From positions 42,673 through 106,672 of the forward strand of contig JAPYMA010000211.1 in the NCBI GenBank assembly GCA_035041965.1: a stretch of DNA of 64,000 nt, given 5' to 3'. Positions 11,741 to 26,651 of the stretch are shown piece after piece; the stretch's first letter is position 1; the number at the start of each line of letters is the position of its first letter. This DNA is from Anisakis pegreffii (lineage: Eukaryota > Nematoda > Chromadorea > Rhabditida > Anisakidae). Both the position numbers and the translations under genes were made by a program. The notes beneath the pieces are model-generated. The model worked only from the letters and a program-made list of their open reading frames with translations. It was not told where the DNA came from and did no database searches.

Positions 11741-14035
11741 TCATGTTCGTTGTACTGTGCCGAAATAAAACACGACAATTATGAAGGCTGTTTCCATTCG
11801 CTCTTCAGTCTCAATCGGTGTTCGATAGATTAGTGATGGTCGGCATTGCTGCGATCGATCTGTCTTTGGAAACTTTATCTGAGAAAATAAAAGACAACCT
11901 CACAGCACATAATCATTTCGAATGTGAAATTTTGCCATTTTCTGTTCAATTGAGGTCAACCTAAAAATTAACATTGGAACAATAAAATTGTGACCCTTAC
12001 CGCGTCAATCTTCCGTTATTCACCGAGCTGATGCGGTCTCTGATTTTTTTTTCACTGACAATCAATGGAATGCTTTTATGAGCCCTTATCCAAGCATTTG
12101 GTGAACATATGAAGAGATAATACTGCATTGGAGTGGAGTCGCAAGGTCTGTTAGTGAGTAGTAGCAAGAACAAGAGGAAACTACTGATGAATGGATGCCA
12201 TAATTGATGTGATACCAAAATGATAGGAATACCAAATGGCGCCACCGAATAGTGATAATTGTTTGTTTTGCTGATGCCACTGTTTGTGGTTTTGTTTGGG
12301 ACTGTTTGTGATGTTGACTGTGTTGCTGGTGCGAAAGCGATGATTAATAACTTATTGTTAGTTTATCCACACAATAAATGAAGACGATAATAACGGTTCA
12401 ATACAGTGAAGATGGTTGAGTGACGAGAGATGCCGATGATTGCTCATAAACAACAACACTGGATACACGAACAACACACTAACTGACTAATACGGAGGAA
12501 CTGATATAACTACACTGAGCTACTTATATAGTCATTGAGATTGGCTGATTACGAAACAATGGTTACGAATTGCCAATGGTGCTCAGAGAACACATGATAT
12601 GCAAAGCACTATAGACAGACATACAAGAAACCGTAAACAATAAACAAAAGATCACCGGTTTATCGCAACATGATCCTTCAATAATAATGATAGTAATTTT
12701 AGGTCGTTTGAGGAAAAATAAGTAAACGAAGAAGCACATCCAATAATCCCTCAAATATCTATTTCCGAAGGAATATTCTAGCCTCAGGACTTTAACTGCT
12801 GTGCATCATGTCAGTCGTTTCGTTTGGATGTTTGACGTACGATCAATAGTAGATTATCATGAGAACAAAAAACATCACCATACAACGTGAATTGAATAAT
12901 TCGCTGTAGATAAGCGATATTTTCTCACAAATGACTTGTTAGCACGCGAAAACCTTCTCACAATATATGACGATCGCTTACTTCAGAGTTGTCGATCCTC
13001 ATTTGGTAGCGTTAATTTCTAACATTAAGATAAACTTTTAATTAAACACTGAAAATGCCTAGAAATCAATTCAGAGGCATAATAAATTGAAAAGCGACTC
13101 ATACTAGATGACGAGTCTGTTGAAATAGTTGCATTCAATGTATTATTCAATGTGTCTCATTTATTTGCTCACTCTTTGCTTATTCATTAACTCAGCTCAT
13201 TTATTTGCTTCTTCGTTCGCTCATTTACTAACATATTAACGCACAATGACTTATCAATATGCTCGACGTGATTGAGAAGATCAAATGATCTGATTTTCAA
13301 CTCTCTACGATCGAACAAGTCGTCTCAAACTTGAAACAATGCACTATCCAAAGATTCGAGAATAAATTCATGCAAAGAAACGAGAACAGACTCTACGAAG
13401 AAGCAAAATTTCGTGCGGAACATTGCATTTTCGTTGCTCGCGCTCATTTATTCATAACCGATTCATAATACATTCTCGAATCATAATACATAATGATTTA
13501 TAATCATGCATTCATGATAATCGAATTTTAATCATAATGCATTCTCGGAACTGCATAACCAATCTTCAATCATCAGAGCGATTTTCTAACATTATCGATG
13601 AATATTCCGATAATCATGGGACCTGGGGACTGTTGAACATTAATATTTAGCAACTGACTTTGTCGCTCTCATCATCCATCACACGAAGTCAGAGCAGACA
13701 GCGTTTTCGTTTGAAACAAATCGCTAGAAGTACTCAAAAAATGTAATCTTTCTAATCCTCCTATGGGAATAAAATTGAACAGCTCATCTACTTTGTGCAG
13801 ATGCGCAAGCTTTCATCTGCGAATATAATACTCTTGAACTTTCGAAACGATCACCAGTCCCTTTTTCTTTGACTGCTTAAGTGCAGCTGATTGCAACATC
13901 ATCTTAGTCAATTCGATTTAGAAATTCAACAATGACTGTTTATCTTCACTGATATACTGCATGACATATGAGGTTAGCATGGATATTCACGGACAGCGAC
14001 TGTATGAACTCACTTACTATTAGTGTTAATCGGAA

Positions 14036-14190
14036 AGCAACTTTTTTCCCGCAAGGACCCTACTGAGAAGCGAAATGAAGCGAGGGTACCCCGACAAAGG
14101 TTAGGGAACGAAATTGTCGCGGAATTATCGGGGAACGGACTCCCCGTCAGGGATCCTGAGACCCCGGCTGGGTTTCCGTTTCTGGACGAA
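14036..14190. other. GC-rich island in AT-rich DNA
   Basis: About 155 bp rich in GGGG, CCCC and CCCCG words stands out from its AT-rich surroundings. It contains a small inverted repeat GGGGA...TCCCC near 14130. A frame at 14023-14289 crosses it but shows no domain. It may be an inserted fragment of a transposon or other foreign DNA. No terminal repeats or target duplication were found. Confidence 0.35.
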
Positions 14191-17100
14191 CACCAGTTAA
14201 TAGTCGCTGTTTACTTGGTGGCCCATGCAGTGCTGATCACTTCCAGTCATTTTGCATCTGATGCAAATGAGATCTTGGCCAAAGTTTAGTGTGCATTTTG
14301 AGCAAGTTTTTTAGAATGCAGAAATGCAGCGAAAAATTATGGATGAATAAAATTGGCAATTTTCTCGTTGAGTAATGATGTATTGCTGTGTCATTCTCGT
14401 CTACGGCCTCAAATCCGTCTCGACGACGCATTGATTTGAATAATTTGATGAATGAATTTTCAAAAGAGAACGGATTTGCGTAATTGCATCAGCACAGGCG
14501 CCGGCCGTATTCCATTAGCTGGTTGATTAATGTGCAGCAATACATGAACTGTAATAACGCAGCGAACGAACTAAATCTAAATTATCTAAATTATCTACGG
14601 CTATCTAAATTGATCACAAACCAAAAAATTATCTTCACTAACGAGGTTTGCAATATAGCATAATTTCCAGCATTTCAATCCAGTTTTCGAGCACTTATTT
14701 CGAGAACGCGGGAACTTGAGCAAACAGCTGAGAAAGCTTGATGTACGTGACTTCAATAAAAAATCAAAGGCTGAGAAGGCTCTTCGGATGATGAGGATGT
14801 AATTTCCATGACTAGGTTTGCTAATCAGCTATCAAATGGATTCAGAGAGATGACCACTTATTTCAGATTCTCTGATGGTGTTATTGGATGGATTCATGGA
14901 ACAGTTTGAATGTGTATCACTGTGAATGAATGAAACAGAACCTCATAATTAGAATTGCATCAGAATACAGCGGAATATTGAGAATTTCATCACTGATATT
15001 TACTTAATTTACATATTTAGTTAATTAGCGCATTCTGCCTTCTTAATATCTTGAAGCAGCTTTTTTCTGCAGAAAATGCATTTCTTGCGAGCACAGTGTT
15101 CATGGTTTCATTGCATTTATAAGTGGATCTGGTAATGGAATGCAAATGAAATGCAAATTATCATGATGTGGTACTGAGATTTTAGGAGACTGTATAAAGA
15201 GAATTTTTATGAGTACTGATGTTTCGAAAACACATTATTTGGATCATCTTAGTTTCAAGTATATCTTCTGTTTCCTTCTTTACATCTATTCTTTGAGTTG
15301 TCAGTAATAATTTGCTTAAGTTGGATGTGTTTGTGTGTTTGTGTGACTTCATTCCATTTTGAATCATGCGCAATACTGTGGCATTGATCTGAGGATTTAA
15401 TGTGCGCTAGTGGTTGTAACATGATGTGATTTTTAGTGGAATAAATTGCGTCCACTTTGCCTTAAGAAGACTTTCTCATCAAGCAAGATGAGCAAACTTA
15501 GCAATCCCTAAAAAGTTCATCTTTTCGAGATAATTTTCAGTACTCCTCGGTATGCTTGCTGCACAAATCAATACAATTATGCAGTACAATTAGAATGAAC
15601 AATTGGTATGCTCAAGAATTAAATGCTCTGCCATGGAAAGCATTCCAAGCATACTAATTTTTCCACTTCGGCAACAGTTTTATTAAGTGTTGCAATTCGA
15701 GAATGGCACTTTATCGAGGCACACGACTTGAATGAGTCAGTTGGAATAGCTGCATGCATAGAATATTCAAATTGAACGTGCCGATGCTCCACAAGCACTT
15801 TTCGATTACAAACATTCGGTTCATCAAAAAAAAAATCGTCTTGCGAAATTCCAGACGAATTCAACATTCGATAACTTCTTCCACATGATGCACTCAGTCA
15901 AACCGCATTATGCGCATTTACACATCTCATTCGTTTCGCTGCAACGTCTCTTTTCTGATCAGAAAATGAAGGTGAACAGCGGGTAGATAAATGAATGCCA
16001 AGCTATAGGAGTTGATAAAAGGAATGCGAGATACTTGAAACGCCTTCTGAATTTGTGACAGCATTTAGAAAAAAATCTTACAAAAAATAATTTAATGACT
16101 TACTAATGCTAAAATAGTTCAGTACACGACTTTGTTTTAGGCAAATAAATGATCCTCGTTGCTATGTCTCATAAAGCAAGGATATCCCATATAGCTATAA
16201 TTTGAAAATGCTCAAATGTAAGAGATGATCACATCCTCGTGTGAATGTTCAAGCACGATGAGATCTGTGAATAATTGAATTAAATGAAACTTTGTGATTA
16301 GTTATGGTGGCTGTTCGTTGATCTATAAAATGACGATCTCTATCGATACTAAAATCCTTGTCGCCAAAGAATGTGTGCCACACCATAATTATCGAGCACC
16401 TTCCCAATTCCGATTGCTATAATAGCGGATTGAAGAACATTTCGATGAAATTTTAAATTCTTGAAAATGCAGTCTTGAATGACGCAACCTAATGACGTGT
16501 GCACATGCGTGTGTTGATCAAATTAAACAAAGGAAATGACATTTTGCGAGGAATAAAGGAGCGTAACAACCAGGTTAGTTGCAAACGCTCTCTGATTCCA
16601 ACAGATAAACGCTCAACACTGAATGGAATATGGTAATACATGGTTTCTGATCGTATTTCCGGAAAAATTTAGCTCAATCAAACTCAGTGAACTGCAATTC
16701 AATCCCTGATTTGATCTAACTTGAGTCGCAGTGATCTCCCACGAATAAGTTCCACATTACGAGCGATAGCGCTAATTGAAAGGAAGTTTACATTTAAAGC
16801 TTCAATATTTGGAACGCTTCAAAAGTTTGTTGACTATTCTTAATGAGTGACTGCGTCGGGTATGACGACCGCAACTAACAATTTGCAATAACAAATTTCA
16901 TCAATTCATTCATTGAATCGCAAACATTCATCGCACTCATTCAGTATCCAACACCGAAAGTGTGCTCGATCGGAAACGAATCCCTGTAGAGTTAAATCTG
17001 TTCGCACAAACAAGCGCTGAATTGTGCTCGAATGGATAATTGCATAATTTGTTTTTGGGTTTATGATCCTCTATCCGTCAGCACTGACTACTGAGTCGGC

Positions 17101-19738
17101 CTGGAATGGCCATGATTGCTATGCAAAGAGCAGAACGAGTTAGTTTGCTCGCATTCCAAAACTTGTTGCAAGCTCGATGGTTTAAGAGCTAGCAGGCTTT
17201 CTATATTCAACGTTTCTATGGTGTGATTTTATTAAGCCGATGAATTCATGGTAGTCTGCTGTTCACGGAAGTACGATGAAACAGTTTTTGTTGTTCAAAT
17301 CGTATTACTTAGAGCTGAATGGATCGTGAACTTATTGCCAGCAGATTCAGTAAGGAATTTGAATTTATAATTAGTTTGATGTAAAGATATCGTCATGATT
17401 TACGTTCACTGCCCAATAGGACAACGTCAGCTTTCCTATTATTTGGATTCCAGTTATTGACTTTGATGGTGTTGAAGAATCCAGCTTATTGTTGATTTCC
17501 TTTTTGGAACTTGTTGTTTACTGGATGGGAAAATACTTGGCATGGAGAGCCATTCGGAAACCTTTCAACTCATTCTCACGCAAGTTTGTTTACCAAACAG
17601 CACCGCTGCTGACCTCCAGTTATTAACGATACCTTTCCGTTGTTATTCGTTATTTATCCCTCAACTCGTGTGTGAATGTGTGAATGTTCGTGTATTCAAT
17701 TATTAATAATTGTTTGAACGTAAACATATCTTAAATATTTGCTGCCAAACCAAATTCAAAAAGCCAATGAAATGGTGTGATAGACATGAAGTCCACAGTT
17801 GCTATTTTGGCTGAATATTAGCAATTGGACAATCGTTACATATTGTTTAATTCATCAAGTGGTGTTAAGTTATACTTCAATATTGTCGAGATGAACATTC
17901 ATGTGTCACTGAGCAAGCATGAGAAGCGCATTAGAACAACAATACAAGCACTCTGTTATCGGATATGATAACACCGTTACAGATGCTACTAATTAAGGAC
18001 ATGCGCATAGGCTTGTCAAGAGTACGCACGTAATTTGATATCCGTTTAACAGGCTAATTTGCAAACATTCAAAATTGCCGTCAACTATTTGAAGTGGATC
18101 GTATGACTGATATTTAGTGCGCGATCAAATGACTGACTGGCTTTCATTCTTGCGAAAATTTTACTCCAATATTTGGTAGTTTTAGCCAATCGCACACTGT
18201 TGTTGATTTATTTCCACCTTCAACTTCTCTTGACTTGTCATCCTCTCTCCATCACACGGACACTTCAAAACGAGTGATTGCGATGAATATGCTGCACACG
18301 GCTCTGACTCTCTTGCGATTGCATTCCCATTTGGATCATCAGCTGCTGCTTCATCTTCAATCGGACTAGTCGTCCATCAATAGAACATCCATCCATTCAA
18401 CGTACGTCGTGATTACAGCATCAGAGTGCTAAAAGTAGTCAAGACATTAAATCACTTTTGAAGAAACACACACACACAGCTTTCGCTCTAATTTAGCAAC
18501 AAACGAAACAGCTGAAACTTGTTGCTAATCGTTCGCTATCGTGACTGATGACGTTCACGGATTTATAATCCCTCAGAGAGCACAAGAATGCAGCCATGCA
18601 TACGTTCAAGCAAGTTCGTTGATTGCATTTCGCATTGACAGATCGTTGTTTCGTTAGCGAAGCAGCTAAATGAACGACGCTTAAGAAGAAGTTTGATAAC
18701 AAGCTCGTGTCTATTGACCATTTTACGGTTGGTGCGCCAAATGGCAAATCTTTTCGTGTGCCCTTCTCAGGCGAAAAATTTTTTCGAATTTTTCGTCAAA
18801 ATAACGACTGCAATTGCGAGTATTGGCTGGTTGTGATCTCCAGTAGAGCTCGAAATAACGATTGACAGTGTCGACTGTCTTGGGTCTATGCTGCTAACTT
18901 TTGCTCACTTCTCAAACTTGTTTCAGTAGTTGGTAATATTTCTGAGGTAATATCCTTGTCCAACAACATTAGAAAAATGAAGAAGCAACGGTTTCGTCGA
19001 ATCGATTATGCTGACAATTTGCCATTGAACAGTAGATGGAGAGCTCTATTCGAATATCTGAATCTCATTCGCGATTCCATTATTAGCTCATTTTCCATGC
19101 AATTTTGAGTTATAGAAACCTTGCAAGCAGGTTGGAATTTGAAGGCTATTATTATTTTCAAAGGTTCTTTAGCATTACATTTATAACAACAAGAGAATGT
19201 GTCGATAAAGGCATTATTGTTATTTTTCTCCATCAGAACATATAATATGCATTTACTGCTTCATATCGACAGTGAGCTTAGAAAGTTTTTTCTCGAGAAT
19301 ATCAGTTTTGCATGATGTTCACGCCGGGTGATTTGTGCATCCACTTCCACTAATTAAACGTATCGATCATTTCAGAATGACCAAAATACTTTTTCCGATA
19401 GAACTATTGAGCGGACGGCAATCCAAGGAAGTTAATGGTGCAGATATTCGTGAAAGTGCACGAGATTTCCGATCTTTTTAGCTTACATCGGAGCAGATTT
19501 ATTCACGATCGTAGGTTACATCGTTAGATTGAAGGAAAACCAAACAGTTGCATTGTAATATGTAAAAAGAAGTAGCGAGCGAGTGGAAGGTTGTGGATTC
19601 AAGTGAAAATTTTGTCCGAAACTGCCTCATCCATCTAATTATGCCATGCCAATGGTGATCTACGACTGAATCTTGTAGGACATATGTCAGAATTATAACA
19701 CCAGATTTGTCTGCGTGGAGGGCGGGAGAATTACCTAC

Positions 19739-19853
19739 GTTTTATTATCATTATCACTTTTATTATCAGTTCGTTTTCATTTTCACCTTTTCAATCGTTT
19801 CATTATCATTTTCGTTACCAGTTCATTATCATTATCAATTCCACTATAAAATC
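19739..19853. repeat. TTATCA-like simple repeat
   Basis: Imperfect TTATCATTATCA / TTTTCATT repeats extend for about 115 bp. The plus-strand open frame across it (19707-19907) is Tyr/His/Phe-rich low complexity and is not counted as a gene. Confidence 0.7.
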
Positions 19854-20624
19854 ATTAAGCCAAAAGTTCAGCAAAACTGGGAGTTATCACCGATGGAATG
19901 CTTCTAGAGTTTGAATCGAATGACGCTGCTAGAAAGGCAATTCATAACCATATGAAATAACAGTTCACTGAAATAAAACTTTCGCTGCGGCTGCTCACTT
20001 CTACTGACGTTGTGCAACTAGACTTGACGCTGTGAGCAGATGACTAAACTTGACTTGGAATTGAACGTGAGAATTGCGATAACCGTATAAACTCACTTGG
20101 CAAATCTGAAAGGACATCTTCGAACGATCGATCAAAACACCGGAATTCATTTGAAAATATTTGATTTCTACGGTCCTTGTTTCTTGACAATAGTTGTAAT
20201 GGACGAAAAAATTAGATAAGAGGGATTGATTGATTCGTTTGAAACAAAATAACTGAAAACTAAATGCATTGCGATTTGCAAATAATTGACGACTGTAATT
20301 TGAGATTATGTCAAAACGGAAATATTAAAAATACTAGTAAAAAAATATATTAAGAATAGTAAACGATAGCGTAACTGAATTCCATATTGAACTGCCCGCT
20401 GGATCGTATCACATACCCATCATTCTTATGAAATTTATGATAGCTCTAATATCCTTGATAATCCTGATTATTGAGTTCAAACGTTTTTGAGTTGTGTTCA
20501 CATAATGACTTGCACAAATAACTAAACGAGCAACCTGGTTATGATGAGTGGGCGATAGAATTATCAGATAATTTAGTAGATGATTGCCAGGAGTTTAGCA
20601 TTCCTGTAAGTTAGTACTTAATTT

Positions 20625-20752
20625 CTAGGAATTGAATCAGTGCTCCCTAAGGCATCACGTAGCTCATTTAAATTTTAAAGGAATTGTTGCTTTCTAGGAC
20701 TTGTATTTATTATTTCTAGGAATTGCATTTAATTTCTAGAAATTGCTGCTCA
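20625..20752. repeat. Short dispersed repeats of ATTTCTAGGAATTG
   Basis: The word TTTCTAGGAATTG or a one- or two-base variant occurs four times: near 20625, 20692, 20714 and 20734. Spacing is irregular, so this is a degenerate local repeat cluster rather than a regular satellite. Confidence 0.55.
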
Positions 20753-22575
20753 TTTAAATTATGCATAAAACCAATTCGAAATTCGTTTTTAGCGGAAAAT
20801 TGCTGCTTGAATATCGTTTTCCGTACTGCAAACTCGAATGTCGTATGAAAGATCAAAAATGGAATCTCGAATAACTATCGAAAATTGAATGTGAAGCACG
20901 CATTATAACGAATTGACATTAATTAAGGATTCAGCAAGAATTAATAATGACTTCTCGATGTTGGTTTCAAACAGACTGACAGCGCGAAGACAGGAAGTAG
21001 TCGATTTCAAAGGATGGCACTTTATTCATTTACGGATGTGAGGCGGAAGGATCAATGTGGTTAGCGAAGAGACATTCGAAAGCATTTTTCTGCACTGATT
21101 CATTTTGCGAAGCTTCAAAAATCTGCAGATTACTGTCGCCATGAAAATGGTCACGTCATTCAAGCGCTTATTTTCATGCATCTTGATCGTGTCTTCTGAT
21201 TGCAGCTAGCTGAAAATTAAGATAAATGCCAACGAAACTGAATTGAACCATTCGAATGCCGTGAAAGGTAATAGCAAATCCAGTGAGGATACTGCAACGT
21301 CAGCTGATAGCGAAATATGGCAAGCATCTCCCAAGCGATTTCCTAGATGAACAGGAATGACTGAAGTGAAATGGATGTGTTGAAAACAAATATATATGAT
21401 CGTCGCTGATAGTTCAGCATCTATCTCATATATCCACTTTCAAAAGAAATCAGTGTGCAGTGTGAGATAACGTAAACTATGCACTCTCAATTATTCTGCT
21501 GAACTTTTGCAGTTAATTTGATCAAGGGTGATTAATCTCTACTGTAATGATTAATCTCTATTAGAATCTAGTGATCAGCCACAAATGGGTTGAGCTGGAT
21601 GAAGTTCAGTTGGAAGCAGCTGGATAAATAAGCCTATCGAAAGAGAATTATCGTAGTAATTAAATGAAAAGCCTGATTTTGTGTAAATTTATGTAATGGC
21701 TAATAATTTATTTTGTGAGATTCTTTGCTTCATTTCATTTAAGAAATAGAAGCAAGCATATGGTTCATTTCAAGCAGTTTTTAAGAAGGAATTATACTTT
21801 GATGAATCATATTGTCTGTAGCGTTTTGGCCAGATCTATTGCAATTGATGATTATATTTTATTATGTTTATTAGATTTTATGCTATTCATCTGCTGAAAA
21901 CGACCACATCTTAGTGAGCCGTTCTTAGCTCATAACAAAATGTTTATTGCATGAAACGAGATAATTATATCAAGCTACCTTACAATTAGTCATATTCTGC
22001 TTATCATTAGACAGAAATAAGTGCCAAAAGTGATATATTGGGACATAATCTCACGAAAATACAGCGCTAATTGCTACTGAGAGTGATTCCGCTAATGTTT
22101 TGATCTCTGCAGAAGAACATTCAAATCCCGTTTATCCTAACCTTTGCCTATTGTTCTGGTGGAATTTTTGACTCAAAAATTCTGCACTCACTCAGCATAT
22201 TCCATCTTCTCGCCATGAACGTCCATCATGAATTTAGCTAAGTGAACGAAAGTCGTATTCGTTCGAAGGAACGGTCGGTCTGTTGAATAGAGTTATTTAC
22301 ATTCATGTAGTTGTCTAGAAGGATGAGGGTAGGCAGGGCGTGGTTACCAAGCAAAGCGCTTGATTCTGCCTTGAAGGCGGAGTTCGTTGTATGTGCTGCT
22401 GACTTCAAGAGAGGAAGAAAATGGCCACAGGATAGATTGAGCTGATAGCCTGAAAGGATGACTCGACCGACTGGAGTATGCGTGTTTTTGCTTGTGGAAA
22501 ATTACGGCATTCATCAGTGAGTGGTTTGTGCTGGAATTGAACCATGATTCGTGTGCATCGTTGAATTCACTTCTG

Positions 22576-22652
22576 TTTGACAACTTATTTTGACAACCGT
22601 TTGACAACTTATTTGACAATTTATTTTGACAACCGTTTGACAACTTATTTTG
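22576..22652. repeat. Minisatellite of TTTGACAACTTAT units
   Basis: Units TTTGACAACTTA and TTTTGACAACCG alternate in about three 24-bp dimers, the middle one with an internal insertion. On the minus strand this reads as a repeated NKLSNGCQ peptide, which is a repeat artefact. Confidence 0.8.
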
Positions 22653-25600
22653 CGCAGTTCCGAAATGTTCAGCTATGTTGAGCTTTTCAAGATTAGTAAC
22701 TCTTGTGAATGCCTACAACGATTCTAGAATAAGTTTCGTTTTCGATACTCCTTAATCGTTAGAGGATTTAGGCGGGTTCGTTCGATTGCTTCTTAAAGAT
22801 GCCTCAGCTGAACTGATGAATCTTTGAATATTTCTGTCGAACTGACGCTCTATCAAGTTCATCTGAGCAGTTTCCGCCCTATTCAATTCATCGTTTTGCT
22901 TTGAAATTAAAATGACTTTCAGTGAATTCAGTTTCGGAAGATATTTGATATGATGCGTCCGGCTATTATTTGGTTTGCTATTGTTCTCGATGATATCATC
23001 TGTTGTTCAGTTTGATTGACGGTTATGATTCAAAACGCTTTGATTCCATTGTTTGCAATTATTATTTCTCTGCCAACGAACATCCATCCCATCGTTTTCA
23101 ACGTTTAAATTTTCTTTATGTGGCTGGCTCTTTATGTGAGCATTTCTTAATGTTGCGCGTTTCCGTCATGCGAAATCATCATTTTCACATTCGTCATCAA
23201 CACAATCACCACAGAGATGATAACACATTTCTTCGTAACCACCTGATTACAATCATTTGAAAGCTGATCCCGTTCAAGATTCGATTCATCTGGAGCAATT
23301 CAGTTGAAAAGGCCGCCGTATGCTGCCCGCATATCATACCATCTCAGCGCTTACGTGCGAGAAAATTTGTCAATATGATTTTCCAAGGTCATAAGAATAG
23401 TTTGCTACAGTACGCAAACGCTGCCTGTTGATTGTGAGACCCTACAAATTGTTCCAAACTGCCTGTCAAAAGCAATTCAGCAAATCACATTTGAACGCGA
23501 TTTTTTCGATTAGATATATCTTCATTTATCCAACTCACCTCCATTTAAAATGAATCATCATTGAATTTGGAGCAGCATTATCATATCAGATAATTTTCTG
23601 CGGATGATTTTGCTCAAATTCGTTCTTGTCAAACACAAGGAAAGTTGGGAAGGAAAGTTCGTAGGACTTTCGGGCTAATCTTCTTTCATGGGCGTTTCTG
23701 GTGCAGGAATCCGTGAACGGTTATTCTTATTCACTGATTCACTCGACGATGCCACACTGTTTCCTTGGGTTGTTCTTGTCGACTATGAATCAATTTCCCC
23801 GTTGATCTGATTGTATAGCATAAACTGCAGATCATTGTCTCACACTGATATTTCCTCCATCCTATCGCTTACACTACAGGATCTACTCGAACTCATCTGC
23901 AAAAACTTTTCATCACGTTGAACTGTACTGTCAACCGTAACATTGAATTATTGCCTGCTGCATTGTTTATTATCACACGATAATGAATAAATAATGCAAA
24001 GAACAAATGCTATCTCCGCTTGCTATTGATTTTACATATCATGTATCGTTTGCCATCGTATTATCTGTAGTGATGGTGGTTTCTGGTCTCAGAAACCGTT
24101 TTCAGCGCGAACAATCCGTCGTTCGTTGGTAATTGCAAACTGAAAAATATTCATGAGCGTAGTGAAATTATTAACGTAATTTGTTGCAGACAGCAACGAA
24201 GTGTTAAGCGATTGAACGTGAGGAGCCATTCTGAAGAGCAAACGCTTCGTGCGTTACTGCGAAGAAACGTGAATTGCTGCTAATTGACATCGAATCATCA
24301 TGACCAGTTGTATGGGCCTTAACGAATCGGCGATGGAAGAGCACAAGTTGTATTATGCAAGGGTGAGTTACGTGGTCGTTTTCATTTCTTGCCGTGATCT
24401 CATGGTCAATCCTCTCATTGATATCATTTGTTGCGCTTAGCATGCAGATAATCGCTTTGTATTGTAATTAACCTTCACGAACACGTACACTGGATTCATA
24501 ATAGTGTCGACACGTCGCTTCAAGCTCAATGCACACATCCGCATCACGTTCATTTCATCAGAAAATACTCGCAAGCACTGATCACTTGCATCTCATCAGA
24601 GAATATCGCTGCTCTGTTTAAGCGCAATTATCACTCATACAATTTGAAGTGGTTGGAAGGTCAGCCGTTCATGGTCTACATTTAGCTCCGGAAAATGTTG
24701 TTTGCTACAGCTAATTAATTAATTAATACATACGATTCAAAGCAACGTCACGCAAATCTGCCTTAAAGTAACATTGCGAAAAAATTTCCTTTAGCACATG
24801 TGCTCTGTTCATCGCCATCCAATATATACCCCTGCGAACGTGCGATTTCAGTGAGTTTGTAGATGATAACTACGGATGATCACACCAATCTGTCTGATAC
24901 CAGATTACGTTTCCGATGTTTTTCAGTTCAAGCCTAAGACGTTAACGGAGATTAATCCCTCAAACTTCTTTAGATTCTTATTTCTTGAAGGTTTTCAGAG
25001 CTTGTTGAAGCCTGACCTTGAAGAAGCTTTAAAAATTCCATTTCATTAACTGATTTCCATCACAAAATGATGAGTCTTGCGATAATTATGATCGCATATT
25101 GCATACAGTTAGTGCGTTCCGTTCCGTCTTTTTTTATGTTCCCCAAAATTATCAGGTCGATTACAGAATGCTTGAAACTGCGTAAATTTAACAAATAAAT
25201 CATTTGTATCTTATCACTATAGTTACTCTGTGATGAGGCTGTCCAGCCACTGCACACTTACTCCGTTCATCACCATTGATTACTTTTATCCATCATCGAC
25301 CGTGTACACATCAAATAACATCCTTCATCGTCAACGATTGAAAACAAATGAACCACTTGCATACACTCGCATGACTCATGTGCATATGTTTACATTGGAG
25401 GGTGAACAGTCAGCTCTCGATTGTGACTTATACTCTGATTGCTTGTTTTCGTTTAGGAGTTAAGGAGATATCAGTTTCATTAGCTGATTTCCTTATTTCC
25501 ATTAACTGAGTTAAGGAGATATCAACGCCTCTCTTAATCATGCAGGTGTTATCAGCTTCTGTAGATCTAAGATGACAGCAAAATAAGGCACGGCCCATTC

Positions 25601-26604
25601 TAGGATGAGTAACGAAGCTTCATCACTAGCAATTGTAATTCTTAAAATAAACCTTTGCTTTATACCTTTTTTAATGAGTTCATTCGCTGACTGCACTGGA
25701 TTAGATAAATTTATAAATGCGCTGTTTTCTGAATTTGAAATCTAACGATTCTACTACAAACCAAAAGTCTGCTCCAATGTTCATTCGCTTCTAGTTCAAT
25801 GAACGTCTTTGGTCTAGAGCGATCAAGAAGGATTTAAACTAGCGTCTCCGATGGGAGATATTGCAGAAGAAAGCGCCTGGTACGATGAGGGAGGGAGCTG
25901 AGAGCATATTGATCAAGTTATTAAGCAAATTCTTGCAAAATTTCACCATAAAAGCCATTAGCAACAACTAATCCTCATAGAATGATTCTGAATGCTTAAT
26001 AGTATTCATCAACTTGCAGCACCCGATATTACCAGCTGACTTTTCCAGACATCAATTCTATTTTATGGACCGTTTTTCCCTCAAATACACATCGCATTTT
26101 ATTGCACGAATCATAATCGTTATATTAATGGCAAGTGAAATTCTTTTCTCCTATAATATTAGAAATATCGATATTATAGCAGTCGTTGTTGATATATCGA
26201 GGAGGAAATTGTGTTAGCATCGACTTTCCACCATTATTTTACCACAATGCCGGTCTATTCAGCTCCTCTAATAGTAAAACTTAGCCAATCATAAATTGGG
26301 TACATTCTGACATTTTGATCACCGATGCAGCCTGCCTTGATCCTTTCAGTGTAGCAACCGCTGATGAAAATGAATGCATGAGAATGTTATCGTCAAGCGC
26401 TACAATATAGTGAAGGTCATTCACATTTCATTGATAGAATACTTTTTGATGATCGAAGTGAATTTTAATGAGCGATTGAAGATGAAAGCAAAGTGTGCGT
26501 TAACAAGTACTCATAACATTGCACACAGAGTGGATTCGTTGGTATATTCTATCGTAACTTTGAAGGTGAACATTTTCATCAAATAGTTTCAATTCATAAT
26601 GTGC

Positions 26605-26651
26605 ATGCCATTAGGTTTGGTCAATGCTTCATTGGTCAAACTTAATGGCAT
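26605..26651 (+). other. 22-bp RNA-like hairpin
   Basis: Two 22-nt arms, starting ATGCCATTAGG and ending TTAATGGCAT, pair fully around a 3-nt CTT loop. The three deviations from perfect Watson-Crick pairing are all G-U if the plus strand is transcribed, but would be A-C mismatches on the minus strand. A young inverted repeat or a structured RNA are both possible. Confidence 0.6.

Noticed and set aside
11590..11833. Overlapping frames on both strands, poly-Leu and poly-Asn
   Set aside because: Artefact of the TTA microsatellite.
14023..14289. 88-codon plus-strand frame over the GC-rich island
   Set aside because: No recognisable domain, no splice context, and its openness follows from local composition.
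22344..22643. 99-codon minus-strand frame with NGCQNKLSN repeats
   Set aside because: The repeats are the 24-bp minisatellite translated; the remainder shows no domain.
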